From assembly GCF_052065835.1 (NCBI RefSeq), contig NZ_JBQHTG010000001.1:496001-560000 (forward strand): a stretch of 64,000 nucleotides of DNA, written 5' to 3'. The notes under the pieces are model-generated. The model ran no database searches. It was given only the letters and a program-made list of their open reading frames with translations, and had not been told where the DNA came from. The position numbers and the translations under genes are program-made. The DNA is from Laedolimicola sp934402125. Its GTDB lineage: Bacteria; Bacillota; Clostridia; Lachnospirales; Lachnospiraceae. Below, piece by piece: positions 1-8,047 of this stretch (position 1 is the first letter of the stretch; every line of letters begins with the position of its first letter).

Positions 1-931
1 TCGGATAATGGATAATCGTTCCAATCTCCTTTTCTGCCAGATACTGCATAAGCTTATCCCGGGCCTCGCTTCTTACCACAAACTGATGCCATACAGCGGT
101 CGCTCCCTGCTGTACCTCCGGCAGAATCAGCTTGTCGTTATGGATCTCAGACAGATAACGGGCCGCGATCCGGCTGCGCTCCTCCTCACACTCCTCTACA
201 TGGCGCAGACGCACACGCAGAAGGCCTGCCTGCAGCTCATCCAGACGGGAATTGGCTCCGACTACTTTATTATAATAGCGCTTCTCGCTTCCGTAATTGC
301 GGAATACACGGAAATCCTCCGCCAGACCCGCATCCTTTACCACCACGCCGCCGCCGTCGCCGAAGGCTCCGATGTTCTTGGATGGATAGAAGGAAAAGCA
401 GCCCACATCTCCGAAGGTACCGGTCATCTGACCATCGAAGCAGGCTCCATGGGACTGGGCACAGTCCTCCACCAGCTTCAGATTGTACTTTTCTGTCAGC
501 TTCTTCACCTCTGCCATATTGGAGGCCTGACCGTAGAGATGGACCACCAGAATCGCTTTTGTGCGCTCGGTAATCTTCTCCTCAATCTTCGATACATCGA
601 TGTTGTAATATGCATTCGGCTCTACGAAAACCGGAGTGGCGCCGTTCATGGTAATTCCCATCACGCTGGCAATGTAGGTATTGCCCTGGACGATGACCTC
701 GTCGCCTTTGCCGATCCCCAGCAGCCGGAAGGCAATCCACAGCGCGTCCAGGCCGCTTGCCAGACCTACGCAGTGATTGCCGCCTGTATAGGCCGCAAAT
801 TCTTCCTCAAAGCTCTTTACTTCATTGCCCAGCACATACCAGCCGGAACGAAGCACCTCCAGAGCCTTTGCCTCAAACTCCTCCTGATACCGGAAGAAGC
901 CTCTATCCATACGATTTGCCATAATTTTCAT
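1..931 (-). CDS. DegT/DnrJ/EryC1/StrS family sugar aminotransferase (3' end outside window)
   Basis: This family transfers an amino group from glutamate to a keto group on a nucleotide-activated sugar (usually dTDP or UDP), using PLP in the cytoplasm. About 310 residues are visible, starting from the ATG at 931 (GAGG about 10 bases upstream), and the frame stays open to the left window edge. Family landmarks are the N-terminal GSGWYVLG stretch, the SGLDAL segment that helps bind PLP phosphate, the VHLYGQ and EDCAQSHGA motifs, and the FYPSKNIGAFGDGG segment whose Lys forms the internal aldimine. It looks closest to enzymes making 3-amino-3,6-dideoxyhexoses, but the substrate cannot be fixed from sequence. 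It follows the SGNH/MBOAT genes on the same strand, which suggests surface-glycan precursor synthesis. The C-terminus cannot be assessed. Confidence 0.85.
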   Translation of the reverse strand, partial: MKIMANRMDRGFFRYQEEFEAKALEVLRSGWYVLGNEVKSFEEEFAAYTGGNHCVGLASGLDALWIAFRLLGIGKGDEVIVQGNTYIASVMGITMNGATPVFVEPNAYYNIDVSKIEEKITERTKAILVVHLYGQASNMAEVKKLTEKYNLKLVEDCAQSHGACFDGQMTGTFGDVGCFSFYPSKNIGAFGDGGGVVVKDAGLAEDFRVFRNYGSEKRYYNKVVGANSRLDELQAGLLRVRLRHVEECEEERSRIAARYLSEIHNDKLILPEVQQGATAVWHQFVVRSEARDKLMQYLAEKEIGTIIHYP

Positions 932-1003
932 GTTACAGCTGCCTCACTTTCTATCTTCTGCAAATGCTCTTAAAAAAGAGCAGAGTTCTCCATTTAAAAC
1001 ACA

Positions 1004-2068
1004 TTACTCATATTTATCATCATAACACGCAGTGAAAATTTCGTCAATCGGCTTTCCTTCCGCTTCCACCAATAGCCTTGTCAGCTTCTCTGCCCCGTTT
1101 CCATTCAGATGATCCACGTCGATATAATCCTCTGCCGTCAGCTGCAGGTATTCCGTCTTTGCCAGATTAAAATCCAGATATCCCACCCCATAACGCCTGG
1201 CCAGCTCCTTCACATAGGCATGGGCCGGATCGTAGGGACCGATGGCTTCCAGATACTGATCCAGACTGGGCGCCGTCACAAACACCAGTCGGATTCCCTG
1301 TTTTCTGCAGAAATCCACGATTTTTTCTATATAAGAGACCGGATACACCGTATCCAGCTTCATGTCATCGGCTACTTTCCCGAAATTGTCCCACCAGGTA
1401 ATGGCCTCCGCATCCAGCTTGGCATCTGACCACACGAAGCCTCTGCCTGCGTATCGATCCGCTTCCACCGTCACCGGCGCGTAACTGCGGTAGCCTTCTG
1501 TCTGCTTTTTCTCCAGATTTTCCTTCAGATAAGCCGGATCGCCCAGTTTCTGCCAGTTCCGGCGGAAGGGGAAAAAGCGGTTGGTATAGTTCTTCGCCTC
1601 CGTGGTGGTCAGCAGAAAGGAAAGCTTATGAAAAGAAGGCCGCATATAATCCGTTATGATATTGGCCTGCACCAGATCCCGGTCGCTGCTGTCCATAAAC
1701 AGGAATTTGTAGTGCATATCCAGATAGACCGTCTTCAGATCGTAAAGTCTGGCTGCTTCCCGCAGCAGATAATAAGAGGTGTCATAATTTTGTGAGGAAG
1801 AACCCAGATTGTAGGCGCTGTTTCCGGTCAGTTCTTCATAAAGCTCCGGGTCATAGGCCCGGTAGCAATGGGAGCTGCCCAGGAACAGAGTATCCATTTT
1901 CTCGCCTGCGTCGGCGCGCTCATAGAGCTCATGCATGGTTAGTCTTGTATAACTCTGGCTGTCGTCCACCAGAAGATAATTACAGAGTCTGATGAGGCCG
2001 CAGAGCAGGACTATGACTGCCACGAGCATCAAAAACCATCCGAACAGGGTTTGTTTTTTTGTTTTCAT
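1004..2068 (-). CDS. SGNH/GDSL-like membrane-anchored protein, partner of an MBOAT acyltransferase
   Basis: Predicted 354-residue protein with one N-terminal membrane helix (about residues 8-30) and an extracytoplasmic SGNH-hydrolase-like domain. The nucleophile block is GSSH at 64-67 and the Asp-His pair lies in DVDHLNGNG near 319-320. Proteins of this type (DltD- and AlgX-like) usually work with MBOAT proteins to pass acyl groups onto extracellular polymers. The MBOAT gene is immediately upstream in the transcript, which fits. The ATG at 2068 is chosen because AGAAAGGAGG precedes it; a longer reading from 2185 would run through a long hairpin and lacks a site. The acceptor polymer is unknown. 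Confidence 0.75.
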   Translation of the reverse strand: MKTKKQTLFGWFLMLVAVIVLLCGLIRLCNYLLVDDSQSYTRLTMHELYERADAGEKMDTLFLGSSHCYRAYDPELYEELTGNSAYNLGSSSQNYDTSYYLLREAARLYDLKTVYLDMHYKFLFMDSSDRDLVQANIITDYMRPSFHKLSFLLTTTEAKNYTNRFFPFRRNWQKLGDPAYLKENLEKKQTEGYRSYAPVTVEADRYAGRGFVWSDAKLDAEAITWWDNFGKVADDMKLDTVYPVSYIEKIVDFCRKQGIRLVFVTAPSLDQYLEAIGPYDPAHAYVKELARRYGVGYLDFNLAKTEYLQLTAEDYIDVDHLNGNGAEKLTRLLVEAEGKPIDEIFTACYDDKYE

Positions 2069-2130
2069 GGAAACAGAAGCCTCCTTTCTGATCTGATAGA
2101 TGGACGGACGTTCGGTCGCGCTCATCTCAT

Positions 2131-2183
2131 GCTTCTGTATAGCAGGATTCTTATGCAAGCATAAAATCCTGCCACACAGAAAC
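2131..2183. repeat. Long imperfect hairpin between MBOAT and SGNH genes
   Basis: The two arms TTCTGTATAGCAGGATTC / TTATGC and GCATAA / AATCCTGCCACACAGAA pair over about 22 positions with few mismatches around a 2-base loop. It lies in the 131-base gap between the MBOAT stop (2200) and the SGNH start (2068). No U-run follows on the minus strand, so RNA processing, stabilisation or partial attenuation is likelier than termination. Confidence 0.6.
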
Positions 2184-2199
2184 ATGGCCGAACTGTTAC

Positions 2200-3549
2200 T
2201 TAAAACTGTGTATACAGGAATCCGCTGGTATCATAAGCCGCGCCGTACACGCCAAAGACAAGTACCGCACCGATCAGCACCGTGTAAATCAGGCATCTTA
2301 CCACCGCATTCCGCTCCAGAATCCAGCTCCGGAACCCGAAGCCTTTTTCGTTCCAGATATCTTTCATGATCACAACCAAAATTCCCAGCGACAATAACAC
2401 CCATTCAAAACCGCCAAGCTGCATACCCGCAAAATCCTGCAAACAGAAATTCGTGAGAATCACCAGCAGCATTCCCTTCAGATCTCCCAGGGAATTGACC
2501 CGGAACACCATCCAGGTGGCGTCGATAAACAGGAATATCAGTATGCGTTTCACTGCGCGCGTCAACTTCCAATTCTTAATATCGAAAATCTGTCCCATGC
2601 CATGCAGCAGTCCCCAGAGTAGAAAATGAAAGCCGGTTCCGTGCCAGACACCGCTGACCCCGAAGGTAATCAGGATATTCATGGCTCTGCGAAAGCGCCC
2701 TTTCCGGCTGCCACCCAGGGGAATATACACATAATCCCGAAGAAAGCTACTTAAAGAAAGATGCCATCTGCGCCAGAAATCCTGTACCGAATCCGCCTGA
2801 TAAGGCCTTTTGAAGTTCGCAAGCAAATCAAAGCCCAGCATTCCGGCAATTCCTCTTGCCATATCCGTATAGCCTGCGAAATCGCAGTAAATCTGGAAAG
2901 CGTAAAGCACCGTCACCAGAAGGATTTCCACGCCGCCGAAGGCCCCAAACTGGCTGTACACCGCATTGACCGGAATGGCAATCCGATCCGCGATCAGGAG
3001 CTTTTCACACAGGCCCCAGAGCAGCAACAGGCCATTTTCCCGGATACGCTCTGCATCCCTTACCGGAAGCGCCTGTATATTCTGAATCTGCCGGAGCAGA
3101 TTGCCGCTGCGCTCGATAGGCCCCTGCACCAGCTTCGGAAAGAAGGCCTGGAACAGGGCGAAGTTCAGGAGATTCTGCTCAGCCTGCACATTTCCACGGT
3201 AGACGTCGGTTAAATAGCCGATGGCCTGGAAGGTATAGAAGGAAATGCCGATGGGCAGGGCAATATTGCTGCGGTTATATTTGAAAAAGCAGAGGGCCGC
3301 CACATGAAATAGTACGGCCGCTGCGAAAATCACCGTTGCTCGATTTCCAGTTTTTTCCAATAATAAGCCAGCCGCCCAGGTCACCAGGGTAGACCCGATC
3401 AGCACCGCCAGATATTTTAGTCCGAAGCTGCCCAGGAATACATAGCTGGCCGCAAGGAGCCACGCTGCCCGGAACCGTCCGGGCAGAACCAGATAAATCA
3501 CCCATACAATGGGAAAGAAGACCAGAAAAGCCAGTGAAGTAAATCCCAT
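2200..3549 (-). CDS. MBOAT family membrane O-acyltransferase
   Basis: A 449-residue polytopic membrane protein of the DltB/AlgI-like MBOAT family, which moves acyl groups (commonly acetyl) across the membrane onto surface polymers. Diagnostic segments are GISFYTFQAIGYLTDVYRG (about 101-119), FPKLVQGPIER, YCDFAGYTDMA, RWHLSLSSFLRDYVYIPLGG (262-281) and VSGVWHG with the expected catalytic His at 303. The length is normal. The ATG at 3549 follows GGGAGGGTGCT. An acyltransferase-3 gene lies 12 bases upstream in transcription order and the SGNH gene lies downstream, giving a compact O-acylation cassette. The family assignment is firm; the acceptor is inferred only from context. Confidence 0.9.
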   Translation of the reverse strand: MGFTSLAFLVFFPIVWVIYLVLPGRFRAAWLLAASYVFLGSFGLKYLAVLIGSTLVTWAAGLLLEKTGNRATVIFAAAVLFHVAALCFFKYNRSNIALPIGISFYTFQAIGYLTDVYRGNVQAEQNLLNFALFQAFFPKLVQGPIERSGNLLRQIQNIQALPVRDAERIRENGLLLLWGLCEKLLIADRIAIPVNAVYSQFGAFGGVEILLVTVLYAFQIYCDFAGYTDMARGIAGMLGFDLLANFKRPYQADSVQDFWRRWHLSLSSFLRDYVYIPLGGSRKGRFRRAMNILITFGVSGVWHGTGFHFLLWGLLHGMGQIFDIKNWKLTRAVKRILIFLFIDATWMVFRVNSLGDLKGMLLVILTNFCLQDFAGMQLGGFEWVLLSLGILVVIMKDIWNEKGFGFRSWILERNAVVRCLIYTVLIGAVLVFGVYGAAYDTSGFLYTQF

Positions 3550-3561
3550 AGCACCCTCCCT

Positions 3562-4608
3562 TTAGCTGCGCTGTTTTCCGAAGAACCGGCCGTTCTCCGG
3601 CCATTTTCCATAAAGCAGGAAATCAAGCAGACGAATCCGTTTCGTCACCGCGATCACCGCCGCCGTAATCACACTCATGACCACGAAGGAGGCCAGCACG
3701 AACAGAAACCAGCCTGCAGAATACTGCGCGTAAACCTGTCCCCGGTTTAATACGGTGGCAAAATGGAAATGCACCACGTAGATCTCCAGCGTATAGCCTC
3801 CCAGCCAGGCCAGAAACTTTTTGAACCGGTTGGGCTTACATTTCACCAGCAGCCAGCAGACCGCGACGCAGCCCAAAAAGGAAGCGATAATCTGCCGCCC
3901 CAGTAAAAAAAGCGTGGTCACGTCCTGCAGATCCAGTAGTACCGCCATGGCAAGAAGCCCGCCAAGCGACAGAAGACCTCCGGCATTTTTCAGAATTTCC
4001 GGGCTCTCTTTCAGCTTTTCCCTGTATTTTCCGGCCAGATAGCCGGTCAGATAAAAGGGCAGATACAGGCGGGTCAGGCCAGGGCTCAGAAATTCGATTT
4101 CCAAAAGCGTCTCCAGCACCACGATGGCCGCCAGGCCCAGATACATCAGCCAGAAGCATCCTTTTTCAGCCCTGCTGCCCAGTCTTTTCCCTGCCAGGGA
4201 GCCCGCAAGCTCCGCCGTATAGATCATCCAGGTTAAGAGAAACAGGGTCATCAGGAACCAGAGCCCCCGATCCAGGCCGAACAGGGTTTCCCATATATTG
4301 GAAAACGGGTGGAGCGGATGCTGCAGCACAATCCAGAAGAAAAAGGGCGTCAGGTAAGCCAGCGCCCTCTTTTTTAGCTTTGTTCCATAGGCAGACAGTC
4401 CCACGACAGGCTGCCCCATTCCGCACAAATAGCCGCTGACCAGAATGAACAGCGGCATTTGAATGACTTTTATCACATCGTAGAGGATTCCGTCCTCCAT
4501 ATGGTTCCACACCAGGACGTGGCCCAGCATTACAAGCAGGATGGCCGCGCCCTTCAGTGCGTCTATGGTAAGACTGCGGGGTTTCTGACTCATACGCGTA
4601 TTACTCAC
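3562..4608 (-). CDS. Acyltransferase family 3 (OafA/NodX-like) integral membrane protein
   Basis: A 348-residue protein with about ten hydrophobic segments. The family signature is near the N-terminus (LTIDALKGAAILLVMLGHVL), with the conserved His in LGH. Such proteins O-acetylate sugars of surface polysaccharides or secreted metabolites. The likely start is GTG at 4608, about 11 bases after GAGGAGT, which lies in the tail of prfA; an ATG five codons in is the alternative. It follows prfA after 6 bases, so readthrough from the prfA operon is likely. This means a surface-modification cassette has been appended to translation genes. Confidence 0.85.
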   Translation of the reverse strand: MSNTRMSQKPRSLTIDALKGAAILLVMLGHVLVWNHMEDGILYDVIKVIQMPLFILVSGYLCGMGQPVVGLSAYGTKLKKRALAYLTPFFFWIVLQHPLHPFSNIWETLFGLDRGLWFLMTLFLLTWMIYTAELAGSLAGKRLGSRAEKGCFWLMYLGLAAIVVLETLLEIEFLSPGLTRLYLPFYLTGYLAGKYREKLKESPEILKNAGGLLSLGGLLAMAVLLDLQDVTTLFLLGRQIIASFLGCVAVCWLLVKCKPNRFKKFLAWLGGYTLEIYVVHFHFATVLNRGQVYAQYSAGWFLFVLASFVVMSVITAAVIAVTKRIRLLDFLLYGKWPENGRFFGKQRS

Positions 4609-4614
4609 TAATGA

Positions 4615-5688
4615 TTACTCCTCGTTCATCTTCGCCAGCTTGGCAGCCTGGTCGGCCGCGATACATGCGTCAATGATCTCCTGGATATCTCCGTTCATGA
4701 TCTTATCCAGCTTATACAGGGTCAGGCCAATCCGGTGATCGGTCACGCGGCCCTGGGGGAAGTTGTAGGTACGAATCTTCTCGGAACGGTCTCCCGTACC
4801 GATCTGGCTTCTTCTTGCCTCAGCCTCTGCGTCGTGGGCCTTCTGACACTCGATGTCATACAGCTTGGCACGAAGCAGAGCGAAGGCCTTCGCCTTATTC
4901 TGCAGCTGGGACTTCTCTGTCTGGCTGTATACCACGATTCCGGTGGGGTAATGGGTCAGACGCACCGCAGAGTCTGTGGTGTTGACACACTGTCCGCCGT
5001 TACCGGAAGCACGCATAACGTCGATACGGATATCCTTCTCGTCGATCTGTACGTCTACTTCCTCTGCCTCCGGCATCACCGCAACGGTAATGGTAGAGGT
5101 ATGGATTCTTCCGCCGGATTCTGTTTCCGGCACACGCTGTACGCGGTGTACGCCGGACTCGTATTTCATAACGGAATAAGCGCCCTGGCCATTGATCATG
5201 AAGGTTACGCTCTTCATACCGCCGATACCGATTTCGTCCGCTTCCATCAGCTCCACCTTCCAGCGGCGGCTCTCTGCGTAGTGGACATACATCCGGTAAA
5301 TCTCTGCCGCGAACAGGGCGGCCTCGTCTCCGCCTGCGCCTGCGCGGATTTCCACGATAACGTTCTTGTCGTCGTTGGGGTCTTTCGGCAGAAGCAGAAT
5401 CTTCAGAGTATGCTCCAGCTCCTCGATGCGGGCCTTTGCGTCGTTCAGCTCCTCTTTCAGCATCTCGCGCATTTCCTCATCATTTTCCTCTTCCAGCATG
5501 GAAAGGCTTTCTCCCACGGTCTCCTTGCATTTCTTATATTCCTTATAAGCATCCACGATAGGCTGCAGATCACTCTGCTCCTTCATCAGCTTCCGGAAAC
5601 GCTCCTGATCACTGACCACGTCCGGCTCGTTCAGCTCGTTCATGATATCCTCGTAACGCAGAAGCAGGTCATCCAACTTGTCAAACAT
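4615..5688 (-). CDS. prfA: Peptide chain release factor 1
   Basis: RF1 recognises UAA and UAG in the ribosomal A site and triggers hydrolysis of peptidyl-tRNA. The 357-residue length is normal for RF1. The RF1-type stop-recognition region is present (VPETESGGRIHTST, containing the PxT-equivalent), as is the catalytic GGQ in SGNGGQCVNTTDSAVR. RF1 usually has GAGGQHVN here, so the Asn and Cys flanking GGQ are mild variations. The ATG at 5688 is preferred because GGAGGA sits 7 bases before it; an ATG two codons earlier overlaps that site. The neighbour prmC encodes the methylase that modifies the GGQ glutamine. Confidence 0.97.
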   Translation of the reverse strand: MFDKLDDLLLRYEDIMNELNEPDVVSDQERFRKLMKEQSDLQPIVDAYKEYKKCKETVGESLSMLEEENDEEMREMLKEELNDAKARIEELEHTLKILLLPKDPNDDKNVIVEIRAGAGGDEAALFAAEIYRMYVHYAESRRWKVELMEADEIGIGGMKSVTFMINGQGAYSVMKYESGVHRVQRVPETESGGRIHTSTITVAVMPEAEEVDVQIDEKDIRIDVMRASGNGGQCVNTTDSAVRLTHYPTGIVVYSQTEKSQLQNKAKAFALLRAKLYDIECQKAHDAEAEARRSQIGTGDRSEKIRTYNFPQGRVTDHRIGLTLYKLDKIMNGDIQEIIDACIAADQAAKLAKMNEE

Positions 5689-5711
5689 GCTCATTCCTCC
5701 ATTAAAACTCT

Positions 5712-6542
5712 CTATCTGTAATATCCTTCTACGACCCGGTCAAGTCCCGCCAGGTCCTTTACTACCTTTACGTCCGAAAAGCCCTGCTGCCGCAGAAGCT
5801 CCGACACGCTCTCTCCCTGATCCCAGCCGATTTCCAGGAACAGGCCGCCGCCCTTTCTCAGGTATCCCGGCGCTTCCTCCACGATTCTCCGGTAAAAATA
5901 CAGGCCGTCCTCATGGCCGTCCAGGGCCATATAGGGCTCGTGAAGCCGCACCTCGTCCATCAGGCTTTCGATCTCCTCCCTTTTGATATAAGGGGGATTG
6001 GACACGATCACATCAAAGGTGCCCTCTATCTTGTCAAATAAATCACTTTCTGTCAGTCTGACCTCCAGTCCCAGGCGCTCCCGGTTCTTTCCGGCTACCT
6101 TCAGGGCTTCCGGGGACAGATCCGCTCCCTCGCCCTCCGCGCCGGGCCGCAGGGTCTTCAGACTCAGCAGAATACAACCGGATCCGGTACACAGATCCAG
6201 ATACCGCATCCCATCCTGCAGGAACTTTGCCGTCTCCTCCACCAGGATCTCCGTATCCTGTCTGGGAATCAGCACGTGCTCATTGACCAGAAAGGAAAGC
6301 CCCATAAATTCCTGCTCCCCGGTAATCTGCTGCAGGGGAATCCGCTGCGCCCGCCGGACAAGGGCCTCCCGATACTGCTCTTCCTGCTCCGGGGAAATCG
6401 CTTCCTCCGGGTATGCCAGATAGTGGCTTCGGCTCACGCCCGTACACCATTCCAGGAGATACCAGGCGTCCAGGTCTGCCTCCGGCACATTCGCGCCGGT
6501 TAATCTCTCCTTGCCAAATATCCAGGCCTCCCGGAGCGTCAT
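5712..6542 (-). CDS. prmC: Release factor glutamine N5-methyltransferase
   Basis: PrmC methylates the glutamine of the GGQ motif of RF1 and RF2 using S-adenosylmethionine. The 276-residue protein has the helical N-terminal recognition domain, the SAM-binding loop DLCTGSG (116-122), and NPPY at 182-185, which holds the target amide. The ATG overlaps the stop of the upstream DUF1385 gene by 4 bases (ATGA arrangement), so translation is probably coupled. It lies directly before prfA, its substrate gene, a conserved order in Clostridia. Confidence 0.96.
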   Translation of the reverse strand: MTLREAWIFGKERLTGANVPEADLDAWYLLEWCTGVSRSHYLAYPEEAISPEQEEQYREALVRRAQRIPLQQITGEQEFMGLSFLVNEHVLIPRQDTEILVEETAKFLQDGMRYLDLCTGSGCILLSLKTLRPGAEGEGADLSPEALKVAGKNRERLGLEVRLTESDLFDKIEGTFDVIVSNPPYIKREEIESLMDEVRLHEPYMALDGHEDGLYFYRRIVEEAPGYLRKGGGLFLEIGWDQGESVSELLRQQGFSDVKVVKDLAGLDRVVEGYYR

Positions 6543-7567
6543 GCCTTTTCCTCCGCGTCCTCTTCCAGAATCTCCTCCAGGTCACCGGCCTGTCTCTGGG
6601 CTTCCTCGCCCTCGTCTAGCACCTCAGCCTCGGTCTCCAGGGGTTCTCTGCCCTGCCATGCTCTCCAGTCAAAGACAGCCTCCACAGCAGCGATAGCCAC
6701 CTCGATCATATCGTCCTCCGGCTCCTTGGTGGTCAGTCCCTGCATCCACATACCGGGACGGCTTAAGGCCAGGACCAGCTTATTCTCGCTTCTTCCGGCC
6801 AGACGGATAAACTCATAGGATACGCCTGCGATCACCGGCACCAGCGCAATCCGGAATACAACCCTGAGAATCGGAGATTCCACCCGGATAAAGATGAAGA
6901 AAATGATGCTGACAATCATAACGATCAGCATAAAGCTGGTTCCGCAGCGCTTATGCTCCTTGGAGCTGTTCCGGACATTCTCCACATTCAGCTCCAGGCC
7001 GTGCTCTACGCAATTGATGCACTTATGCTCCGCGCCATGATACTGGAACACCCGCTGAATATCCTTCATACGGGAGATCAGCAGGATATATCCGATGAAA
7101 AGCAACAGGCGGATGGCTCCCTCTATCAGCGCCAGAATCGTATCCGACACAATGACCTTGCGAAGCAGCGCCGCCGCGAAATAGGGCAGCACCATGAAAA
7201 TCGCCACTGCCATAACAATGGAAAAAGCCACGGTCACTCCCATGACCACCTTCTCTGCCTTTTCTCCAAACAGCTTGTCTACCATCAGATCCGCCTTGGA
7301 CGGCTGCGCCTCTTCCTCATCGTAGAAGCTTGCGGAAAAGGTCAGGCACTTCATGCCCAGCACCAGCGAATCCACAAAGCTTATGACGCCCCGCACAACC
7401 GGAAGCTTCTTCAGCTTTTTATTGCCGATTCCCTCATAGGTGCTTAAGTGTACTTCAATCTCTCCGTCGGGCTTGCGCACACCGATGGAATAGACATCCT
7501 GATTTTTCATCATGATGCCCTCCAGAACCGCCTGTCCGCCGATTCCTGAATATTTTGCCGTACTCAT
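6539..7567 (-). CDS. DUF1385 (YqhQ-like) membrane protein
   Basis: A 342-residue protein of unknown biochemical function, widely conserved in Firmicutes. Recognisable parts are the N-terminal GGQAVLEGIMMKN, the central hydrophobic segments (two around residues 110-150 and more near 215-265), and the conserved EHKCINCVE and HKRCGTSFM blocks, which carry Cys and His residues that could bind metal. The C-terminal tail is acidic. The ATG at 7567 is chosen because GGAGGAAAAGTACGCGT precedes it; a reading starting 15 codons upstream lacks a site. It sits between rpmE and prmC, as in many clostridial genomes. Confidence 0.9.
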   Translation of the reverse strand: MSTAKYSGIGGQAVLEGIMMKNQDVYSIGVRKPDGEIEVHLSTYEGIGNKKLKKLPVVRGVISFVDSLVLGMKCLTFSASFYDEEEAQPSKADLMVDKLFGEKAEKVVMGVTVAFSIVMAVAIFMVLPYFAAALLRKVIVSDTILALIEGAIRLLLFIGYILLISRMKDIQRVFQYHGAEHKCINCVEHGLELNVENVRNSSKEHKRCGTSFMLIVMIVSIIFFIFIRVESPILRVVFRIALVPVIAGVSYEFIRLAGRSENKLVLALSRPGMWMQGLTTKEPEDDMIEVAIAAVEAVFDWRAWQGREPLETEAEVLDEGEEAQRQAGDLEEILEEDAEEKA

Positions 7568-7610
7568 ACGCGTACTTTTCCTCCATACTCTAAGCGTTCT
7601 TATTGTATGC

Positions 7611-7643
7611 AAAACGGGGTGAGATTGTCCAACCTCACCCCGT
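7611..7643 (-). terminator. Rho-independent terminator after rpmE
   Basis: A perfect 10-bp stem (ACGGGGTGAG paired with CTCACCCCGT, 10-base loop) is followed on the minus strand by TTTTGC. It lies 14 bases beyond the rpmE stop. The short U-run suggests partial readthrough into the DUF1385-prmC-prfA genes. Confidence 0.75.
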
Positions 7644-7657
7644 ACTCACGTTGCTTA

Positions 7658-7861
7658 TTATTTTGTGATGCCGTACTTACGATTGAATTTATCAATACGT
7701 CCGCGAGCTGCTGCTGCCTTCTGCTGTCCTGTGTAGAATGAATGGCACTTGGAGCAGATCTCCACGTGAATGTCCTTCTTTGTAGAACCTGTTACGAATG
7801 TGTTGCCGCAGTTGCAGGTTACGGTTGCCTGATAATACTCCGGATGGATTCCTTCCTTCAT
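7658..7861 (-). CDS. rpmE: 50S ribosomal protein L31, zinc-binding type
   Basis: A 67-residue ribosomal protein bridging the large and small subunits. It keeps the four-cysteine zinc-ribbon pattern (Cys16, Cys18, Cys36, Cys39), so it is the zinc-containing form rather than the Cys-less paralogue induced by zinc shortage. The start is fixed by the family N-terminus MKEGIHPEYY and by GAGGTGAAAATC before the ATG. It has its own promoter about 140 bases upstream and a terminator just downstream. Confidence 0.97.
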   Translation of the reverse strand: MKEGIHPEYYQATVTCNCGNTFVTGSTKKDIHVEICSKCHSFYTGQQKAAAARGRIDKFNRKYGITK

Positions 7862-8002
7862 GATTTTCACCTCTTCAATATTATTTTGTGAACTTCTGGT
7901 TTCTGTTTCCCGGCCAATGCTGTTCCGATGTTTCCGCAGCAAGCTATCCCGGGCTATCCCTGCAAGTCCCTGCAGTTGAGCTGCATCTATAACAGCTTTT
8001 AG

Positions 8003-8031
8003 ATTATAGCACAACGCAGACCGGATTACAA
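8003..8031 (-). promoter_or_regulatory. SigA-type promoter of rpmE, with ~135-nt leader
   Basis: TTGTAA, a 17-bp spacer and TATAAT are seen on the minus strand. The leader between here and the rpmE start has several GC-rich complementary stretches (GCAGGGA, GCCCGGG, TTGCTGC) and is long enough to hold an L31 autoregulatory structure, but no specific motif could be confirmed by eye. Confidence 0.65.
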
Positions 8032-8047
8032 GCACAAAATCAGCTTT

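Noticed and set aside
2069..2185. N-terminal extension of the SGNH protein starting at 2185
   Set aside because: It would translate through the long hairpin, lacks a ribosome site, and places 39 unrelated residues before a normal membrane anchor.
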